Made by a program: the position numbers and the translations under genes. From the NCBI GenBank assembly GCA_949358305.1, contig OX442318.1, forward strand, positions 1,412,501 to 1,476,500: 64,000 nt of DNA, in the 5' to 3' direction. Within the stretch, counting starts at the first letter, position 1, and each line of letters starts with the position of its first letter. Shown here piece after piece: positions 58,501 through 64,000 of the stretch. The DNA comes from Strigamia acuminata (lineage: Eukaryota > Arthropoda > Chilopoda > Geophilomorpha > Linotaeniidae). Under the pieces are notes generated by a model, which was given only the letters and a program-made list of their open reading frames with translations, did no database searches and had not been told where the DNA came from.

Positions 58501-60332
58501 CTCCTACTGATCCTGTACCAAAAAGGAAAAGAGGGAGACCACCAAAACCCAAACGTAAAGTGGGAAGACCTAGAAAGGTTGTTTCACCTGCAAGAAGTGA
58601 GCGCTCGTTTTCGTCGTCACCAATATCGGATAAAGAACAGTCTGGTAGTGACAAATTGCTGAGTGACCATAGTTCCGACGAATATCGGACTACGGTGCCA
58701 CCTTTGCCGACGCGACCAAATACGCGTTCGAGGCAGACTCAACAACCTTTGGTGGACGGCCAAGTCTCGCCATACGAATCCGAAGATTTGGATGAGGATC
58801 GACCGGCTGAGCATCCGGCTTACGAGCTTTTGCCAACTCAGAAAAGAATGAGGGAAGTTCAGTTGGCTGACGCTTGGGCAAAAGGCATTATGTTGTATTT
58901 AGAATCACAACATTTGCCGCCTGACGAAGACGAGGCTGAGAAAATTAAAAAGCAATCTGTTGACATGGCTTTGTATCATGGGCTTCTGTGTAGGTACCCG
59001 CCAGTAACAATTGGCCAACGCGCTCAATCGCGTCGTATTTACTTGCCAGAGCCTTTGAGACGAATTTATTTTCACTGTCTTCACTTCCCGCCAACTTCTG
59101 GCCACCTCGGAATTGAAAAGACCATGATGCGTTTAAAGACGCGTGTTTTTTGGCCAGGAATGAAGCGAGATGTGGCTGATTGGATTAAAGTATGTGGGCC
59201 ATGCCAGAGAGCGAAAGTTGAACGACGTTTGCCGATGGGAGAAATGGAAACAGCAAAACCACGCCGTCGTTTCAGAACCATTTACGTCGACTACTTTGGG
59301 AAAAAGTTGAAGTCTAGCCAGGGTAATTGCTACGCGTTTGTGATGGTGGATGCGGCCAGCAGATGGGTTGATGTCCGTCTCACCGAAGCAGCGGATGTTC
59401 CAACTACAATTGCGCAAATTGAGGCATTTGTGCAACGTTGGGCCTTCCCAAAGACTTTAATTAGTGACAATGCGCCTACTTTTCGTTCTGCGCGTTTTCA
59501 AGCGCACTGTGCGGGAATGGGCATTGTAAATAAGTACATATCTGTGTATCATCCGCAAGGGAACTTGGCGGAGCGCCTGAACCAGTCGCTGAAGACCTGC
59601 ATTCTTGCGTACATCGACGAGCACGTGAATTGGGACCGTCATATTGGCTACTTCATTTTGGCCATTAACGCCAGCTATCAAACATCGCTGAAGTTCTCAC
59701 CGTATATGATGATCGTTGGACAGGAAGCGCGTTATCCAGGCGACCTCGACAGCGACACCGACGACGGGGATCCTCTCCCGCCGGATGAGGCGAGGTATTT
59801 ACATCGTTACATGCTACGCGTCGGAGCCGAGGCGCGGAAGAACTTGGAGATAGCGAACCTGCGACATAAGCGATGGTACGATCGGAAACGGCGGCCCCAC
59901 GACTTCAAACCTGGCGACTGGGTGACACTGAAAAGCAGAATCTTGTCGTCAGCGGACAAGCAGGTTTCAGCGGGTTTCCAGCAGCGTACCGAAGGGATTT
60001 ACATCATCCACCGGATCATCGGACCGAATACCGTGCTGCTGATGAAGGAGGACGGAAGTGTTACACAACCTTACCACATCGTGGACCTCCGACATTGGTA
60101 TCGCGACCCGGATGAAGACGCGAAGGACTCGGAGGATGTTCCGGACCCGCTGGAGGTGCTGAGTGCTGTTGGATACGGTTGCGGCGCTAGTTTTATTTCC
60201 CGGGTGGATATGGACGATATACACGCCCGAGTGGACAAATTTAGTGCGGAATCACGTGAGATTTGCATAAAATATTATGCCGAGAACAATATTCGGTATA
60301 ATGATTGTGAACAGGAAGAGGATCCGCCATAA
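55470..60332 (+). CDS. pol: gypsy pol: protease, RT, RNase H, integrase, with AT-hooks
   Basis: This is an uninterrupted 1620-codon frame, -1 relative to gag, so expression by -1 frameshifting in the 97-nt overlap is likely. Protease: FDSGAQTC near residue 115. RT: WFSIIDGREAFHQI near 525 and FVYIDDIIVF near 588, with the YIDD active site. RNase H: ILQTDASYSGLGAAL near 735, TEIECLAAVWA, and LESDHKCLKWLF. Residues about 970-1040 hold four AT-hook-like cores (VGRPRK, VGRPRK, RGRPPK, VGRPRK), unusual at this place. Integrase: zinc-binding H..H..C..C near 1200-1245 (TSGHLG, CGPCQRAK), then D (YVDYFG), D (ISDNAPTF, near 1331) and E (LAERLNQ, near 1367). All catalytic residues checked are present, so pol looks intact. 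It copies element RNA to DNA and inserts it. Confidence 0.92.
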   Translation: MPALLQTLGRSGKRERAPTEVRRQSGGPKEEVGLTPKAVSEPPEVKRVLPPKSVLTAPNTDPILPKLTSFVMISPKEKDVSEEPKIEIGIGERVRRDSQYVKIVWNDIQFIAQFDSGAQTCIMAQDLYEKLHEKMGVEMVVLHETIRVANNQLVEVLGSVEITVRAPQTLISFVCLVIEDSSADLLLGRDFCRAVGLCTDHELNCWFIRGSEERRSFMTMRQALASDPVLLLPLIPAAPKMAVPAPISDVNCVLLNHRTLPAETFELPHDDAPFRVKVVVSRKTAENRSWTFLWSPPRREKSRRTKFRDTTRVYRRPMCFSQLRRSKRVRRARKRLSQSAESSVPSVPSDSVISDVEGKVGSAGGQFSPTTNFVEYLPCPDPTKLDWIYGQLSNQLSPKRITHLIDALKPVSNIFREEVGLCNNTLFEVDLKPDFRPIHVPVRPVNPAKKAIIDQYIDQKLAQGIIRRSKSDCAVAPVVVPKKDGRWRCAMDFRPINAQTMPDVYPLPDIDNIFSYLGGAKWFSIIDGREAFHQIGVRPGDERFLAFITHRGLYEYVRMPFGPINGPATLQRAMNLTLAEFLYKCVFVYIDDIIVFSKTFEEHVEHLKQVLTLLDAAGFTMNAGKTELCKRSLEVLGHIVEEGKIRPNPKKTSAIQLFPAPTNVKELQRFKGMIGYYSSFFPGYSKTCEVFRPLMKKNAPWNWTDGCQAAFEYLRDQVATSTLQRRFPDWSKPYILQTDASYSGLGAALMQLDSNGIRVPIAFASRALNSAEKNYNVTEIECLAAVWAVKRFRSYLELMDFYLESDHKCLKWLFAQREPKGRLARWILSMSDFRFTFLHCSGTSNRVADALSRAPVDPAIEIGDDDCPLVDDATYCAFFDDFASWPTIEMVELDEHFVPKPSGSKIVNAAKLRKKLRILQKKREFEELEPLELFGDSDTRPPKPPGPSRGGSVPADMENVVFDAHQLSGVTTPPAALPPKRCVGRPRKVIAPPTDLPLKRHVGRPRKVIVAPTDPVPKRKRGRPPKPKRKVGRPRKVVSPARSERSFSSSPISDKEQSGSDKLLSDHSSDEYRTTVPPLPTRPNTRSRQTQQPLVDGQVSPYESEDLDEDRPAEHPAYELLPTQKRMREVQLADAWAKGIMLYLESQHLPPDEDEAEKIKKQSVDMALYHGLLCRYPPVTIGQRAQSRRIYLPEPLRRIYFHCLHFPPTSGHLGIEKTMMRLKTRVFWPGMKRDVADWIKVCGPCQRAKVERRLPMGEMETAKPRRRFRTIYVDYFGKKLKSSQGNCYAFVMVDAASRWVDVRLTEAADVPTTIAQIEAFVQRWAFPKTLISDNAPTFRSARFQAHCAGMGIVNKYISVYHPQGNLAERLNQSLKTCILAYIDEHVNWDRHIGYFILAINASYQTSLKFSPYMMIVGQEARYPGDLDSDTDDGDPLPPDEARYLHRYMLRVGAEARKNLEIANLRHKRWYDRKRRPHDFKPGDWVTLKSRILSSADKQVSAGFQQRTEGIYIIHRIIGPNTVLLMKEDGSVTQPYHIVDLRHWYRDPDEDAKDSEDVPDPLEVLSAVGYGCGASFISRVDMDDIHARVDKFSAESREICIKYYAENNIRYNDCEQEEDPP

Positions 60333-60903
60333 CAGCCTTCTTTTTATGTTTTTAAAGTGTTTATTAATATTTATTCGTTTTTAGCATTGTTTCAATTTTT
60401 ATAAGAGTTTTGGTGTTCGTGTTGATTTTTGTTTACATTGGAATGAGTGTGTTCGTTGGTTTTTTGATGTATTTTGCACTAATATTTAGTTTTAGAATAT
60501 TTTTTGCTGATTGTTGTCGTTTGTCAGCGTTTCGAGGGAGATGCGGAGTTCAAACTCCATTCTTTTCCTGTCGGGATGTTTACGCGACTTTGTTTTCATT
60601 AACTTGAATTTAGTGTTTATTTGTCTCTGTAGTGAGTAGTAGTCGCGAGCGTTGAGAGCTCTATGCGAGTGATTGATGCAATTAGTGCATTTGTGCCTGG
60701 CGCTCGGGCTAGTAGTTTAGTTTTTGTTTTCGGCGCTTAACGCTTGTATTGTTGAGTCTACGCGATGAGTCTCGCGCCTCATTAGTGTTTGATTTTTGTT
60801 TTTGATCATTCCAACAGTGTCATTTGATTTGATTTCTTGTATCGCATTTTACTTTCGTTTTCAGATTTTGAACAGAGATTAAAACACTCTGGTCCGAGGG
60901 GTG
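60333..60903 (+). other. gypsy 3' untranslated region
   Basis: This T/G-rich sequence between the pol stop and the 3' LTR has no env-like frame. It ends with a purine-rich tract (GGTCCGAGGGG) that would prime plus-strand synthesis. Confidence 0.6.
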
Positions 60904-61902
60904 TGTCACGGCCCGGCATTTACGCGCTTGTAATCCTCACCTAATTGTTGTGTTGTGCGCGTTATTCCGTGTGTTTTCCACCATTGTTAAAACTCCCAAT
61001 AAATCCCTAAACCTATTTGTGTTTGAATTTGAGTTTTGATTTGTCCTCATTTCCTATTCATGTTTATCCCTTGACCTGGCCTGGTGTGGCTCAATTTGGC
61101 CACATCAGACTAGTCTAGGTCAGGTATTTCCCACTGTTACCCCTCCTGATTTCGTTTAGTTTATCCTACCTAATTTAAATGTTTAGTCACTCGCGACTGA
61201 CTCATCGCGATGATTATTCACGAGCGCGCCTGATTGGCTTACGCGTGCTTGACTCATGGTTTTCCCCTCGTTTTCTGTGATGGACTTGGCCCAAGTTCAC
61301 TTCTGAGCTGTTTCAGCCAAGTCCGATCAGAAGGCGTAAGACCATGAGCTATCGTAAGTGCCTTAACTGGCCGTTGTGCATTTGGCGACTTTTCCTGTGT
61401 TAATTCGCAGTAACTCCATGCCACGTAATTGTGCATGTTTGAGTATATACATTATCATATCGCGTGTCTAAATTCCGCGTGTCATCTTTGATTCCTTTCC
61501 TTTCGATGTTCCTTTGTGTTTACACGACGTTTTATGCCGCTGACGTGCCTCTGGACTAGAAATTAGATTCAAGTAGCTAATGAGTTGTTTATTTCGTCTT
61601 TTGCGCGCGATTAGTGCGCGCTTGCTCGGTCTGGCCGCTCCGCCATTAGGGGTCCCTGCCAGATTAGCCTAAGCCACGTTTGCGTTGTTAATTCCGCACG
61701 TGAGCATTACTTCTTCCATTTTTAAGGCTCCAACAAACTCGGTAATAATTCGTAACATGATCGAATAGGGGGTTAAGCTTGCCGCCACCCTTCAGGCTGC
61801 TTAACGTTGCCGGGCCCTTATTCGGGACCAGGCTCTCTTGTATCGTAACTGGCGCGCCTTTCAAACGCGGTTTCAAAGACCAGAAACAACCGGTTCATGA
61901 CA
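60904..61902 (+). repeat. gypsy 3' LTR
   Basis: It begins TGTCACGGCCCGGC and ends GGTTCATGACA, with perfect TGTCA/TGACA ends. It is followed by ATAT, matching the ATAT before the 5' LTR. Confidence 0.93.
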
Positions 61903-62017
61903 ATATAAATATTTACAACACATTTCCAACAAATTATCTCATAATAGGAAATTCAAATTTTCCATATTAATTTCCAACTTGGAAATGTTTTGAAATTTAC
62001 CTTTTTTTCCTGTGTGA

Positions 62018-62887
62018 CCTCTGGATAATTGCATGGCCCCCCCACAAGTAGAGAGCTGACAAGGAAGGGCTCTAGCCTGGTGACCTTGGGCTAATTGGGC
62101 CCGGAACCTGTGCAAAATGAACAGTATAAACTTTCAAACTTGTGACAATTCCATCTTTGGCTGAATATTATTATCCTTAAGGATAAACTTAACCTACGCG
62201 AGATAAGCTAAACTGTGTGTGCTAAGTGAATAAATAACTGAATAATACAAACATACAATACAAAGAACATGATTATGTTTACTAACAATAGGAAACCGGG
62301 TTCCGGGTTCTGGGCACGTGTAAACAGGCGGCATACTCTGTAGTCTAGTTTGGATGTCTGGGCTGGTCAAGGGATAGGGCTGGCTTTGCGACATCGTCAC
62401 AAATAACGTTACGTGGCCATATTCGGCCATGTGATCACAAGAGTGATCAGAGAACAATAAACAAGAAAAACAAAATAAAGCCCAAGGTCTGGTGAAAAAC
62501 CAGAGCTCATATAGTTCTTGATAACAGAAGAATTAGAGGCAGCCAATTGGACACCAGAATCCATGGATTCCCAGGTCACTTTAGGGATTAGGGAGTACAA
62601 ATCTGGAAGAGGACTGGATCCAGAAGAGCCCAATTGGTTCTCTTCAACAAGTAAGTAATATGGCAGTTATTATTGGGATATTGATTCAATAGAATCAATA
62701 TCAATTATTAATAAGTATTTCAAGTTATTCAACTCAATAAAATATACGGAGTATTTAATATCTCATACTTGGAATTAATTACAATTATCGTAATTCATTC
62801 GAATCTGATGCGCTTTTAACCAAATAGCACCATCTGGCGGTAAATAAAGATTAATATGATTTTACAACCGTCACAAACTTTTGGATA
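62018..62887. other. gene C intron 3, part after the insertions
   Basis: AT-rich intron sequence. I see no gene and no clear transposon end. Confidence 0.4.
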
Positions 62888-63386
62888 AAAAACTGAATTT
62901 TCGGTTCGAAAACTGAATTTTCGGTTCGAAAACTGAATTTTCGGTTCGAAAACTGAATTTTCGGTTCGAAAACTGAATTTTCGGTTCGAAAACTGAATTT
63001 TCGGTTCGAAAACTGAATTTTCGGTTCGAAAACTGAATTTTCGGTTCGAAAACTGAATTTTCGGTTCGAAAACTGAATTTTCGGTTCGAAAACTGAATTT
63101 TCGGTTCGAAAACTGAATTTTCGGTTCGAAAACTGAATTTTCGGTTCGAAAACTGAATTTTCGGTTCGAAAACTGAATTTTCGGTTCGAAAACTGAATTT
63201 TCGGTTCGAAAACTGAATTTTCGGTTCGAAAACTGAATTTTCGGTTCGAAAACTGAATTTTCGGTTCGAAAACTGAATTTTCGGTTCGAAAACTGAATTT
63301 TCGGTTCAAAAACTGAATTTTCGGTTCGAAAACTGAATTTTCGGTTCGAAAACTGAATTTTCGGTTCGAAAACTGAATTTTCGGTT
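62888..63386. repeat. 20-bp minisatellite in gene C intron 3
   Basis: The unit AAACTGAATTTTCGGTTCGA is repeated about 25 times with a single base change (near 63308). It ends about 110 bp before the exon-4 acceptor. Each unit contains TTCG near an inverted CGAA, so short hairpins are possible. The long minus-strand frame through it results from the repeat period and is not a gene. Confidence 0.95.
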
Positions 63387-63495
63387 GTGGATAATTGCAT
63401 TTGTTTCAAACCATTGGCAAAGCAACTGCTAGGTTAAATGTTTATAAATTGAGCTTAGTCTAAATAATTGGTGCACATGTTCTCTCATTTTTCAG

Positions 63496-64000
63496 ATAAA
63501 GATACATCCTTCACCAGTCACTTATTACTTCTCATTCAGCGCTACTGAATTTAATTTGGATCTGAGATTAAAACAAACATTTATCATTTATGTTCAACAA
63601 GTAAGAAAGATTTTCAAGACCTTTAGCAAATATCACAATAGGTGTGTTCAAATTTAAATGTACCTACGTTTCTGTTTATACCGTTTACATAAACAGCCTA
63701 AAACGCTTAAGACCCAAAGATCCACAGAGACAATTTTAGTAACAGTGAAGCGAATAAAAACATGTAGTCCAAGCATAACCATTTTAAAAAAAATAATCTT
63801 TCATACTTTTTAAAACATTTGCATTATTATAACAAAATAAATCAAATTAAATTAAATTAAATCTAACGTGTAATTTATACGTATCTACAATAATTTAATT
63901 TTAGCACTTTGTCTTGCAGTATCGTTTCATCAATACTAAGAAAAATCCTTGCGATAACAATTTACATGGCTGTATGCTTCCTTGTATGCTGAAATTAATT
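63496..64000 (+). CDS. gene C: DEG/ENaC channel, coding exons 4-5 (runs off the window)
   Basis: Exon 4 (63496-63600, 105 nt, phase 0 at both ends) matches gene B exon 4 and ends in V-Q-Q like it. Exon 5 begins at 63920 after TCTTGCAG and encodes YRFINTKKNPCDNNLHGCML, which aligns with YNFINTKRKPCDDNLQGCLL in B and the equivalent exon in A. The window ends inside it. Frame and cysteines are intact, so the 30-kb intron does not by itself show that the gene is dead. Confidence 0.85.

Larger units (their letters stand above)
33725..61902 (+). mobile_element. Ty3/gypsy LTR retrotransposon, interrupted by a copia element
   Basis: Two 999-bp LTRs (33725-34723 and 60904-61902) bound the element. 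They are essentially identical; the only difference I saw is one base near the 3' end (TGTCA against TGACA). A 4-bp ATAT flanks both sides. The primer-binding site is at 34726-34743, gag starts at 34937 and pol ends at 60332. A purine-rich GGTCCGAGGGG precedes the 3' LTR. No envelope gene follows pol. The copia element inside gag separates the 5' end from the rest, so this copy cannot express a normal gag. Near-identical LTRs imply recent insertion. Confidence 0.93.
33361..62014. mobile_element. short-TIR DNA element split by the gypsy insertion
   Basis: The left end CACAGGAAAAAAAGTAGATT is mirrored by the right end ACCTTTTTTTCCTGTG (to 62014), with TGA on both outer sides (33358-33360, 62015-62017). 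The remaining halves (33361-33724, 61903-62014) share GGAAAT-rich sequence with the 24960-25959 element, so they may be relatives. The gypsy element inserted at ATAT inside it. It is about 470 bp when the insertion is discounted. Confidence 0.55.

Noticed and set aside
60410-60607. Envelope gene after gypsy pol
   Set aside because: The only frame is 65 codons, hydrophobic by T-richness, without signal peptide, cleavage site or cysteine pattern.
62888-63386. CRISPR-like array
   Set aside because: Units are contiguous with no unique spacers, and the locus is an intron of an animal gene.
62816-63409. 197-aa minus-strand frame through the minisatellite
   Set aside because: The frame is open only because the repeat unit lacks stops; the product is a pure repeat and no start, splice or family signal supports it.

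Overview
The window looks like nuclear DNA of an invertebrate animal. It holds intron-rich DEG/ENaC (amiloride-sensitive, acid-sensing and degenerin type) ion-channel genes, a family essentially restricted to animals. The background is AT-rich and full of transposons. There is no operon structure, no bacterial gene and no ribosome-binding-site logic. I cannot name the species.

Host genes: three DEG/ENaC paralogs lie head to tail on the + strand. Gene A (3466-8448) lacks its 5' exons, which lie left of the window or are lost. Gene B (15464-24688) is complete: 12 coding exons, every splice phase compatible, 768 codons plus stop. Gene C starts at 32155 and runs off the right edge (exons 1-3 at 32155-32910, exons 4-5 at 63496-64000). 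The main discovery is that A and B each encode two DEG/ENaC subunits in one chain. A single 751-bp exon carries the second transmembrane segment and G-M-S pore of subunit 1, a short basic linker, and then the first transmembrane segment of subunit 2. Subunit 2 ends with its own pore helix and almost no tail. The 3' part of A and its downstream flank are duplicated in B, and B has gained an intron by local duplication.

Transposons: intron 3 of gene C is about 30.6 kb because of nested insertions. A short-TIR element (33361-62014) contains a Ty3/gypsy LTR element (33725-61902, 999-bp LTRs, + strand). That contains a Ty1/copia element (35554-54189, 494-bp LTRs, - strand, 5-bp target duplication ATTCT), which lies inside the gypsy gag. 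The copia pol is itself interrupted by about 12 kb of GC-rich DNA ending at a 200-N assembly gap (49496-49695). That island has two large tandem-repeat fields and two intron-bearing gene models: an acidic 202-aa protein on - and an 810-aa zinc-finger/RS/PHD protein on +. It may be cargo, a large mobile element or an assembly error.

Other parts: a broken copia element at the left edge, a gypsy RNase H relic, several TA-flanked MITEs, a solo LTR in an intron of gene A, a decayed plant/Stowaway-type mariner in gene B intron 3, two copies of a tRNA-derived SINE, a CACTG-ended element after gene B, a 5S-rRNA-like fragment, duplicated probable leader exons before gene C, and a 20-bp minisatellite just before gene C exon 4.
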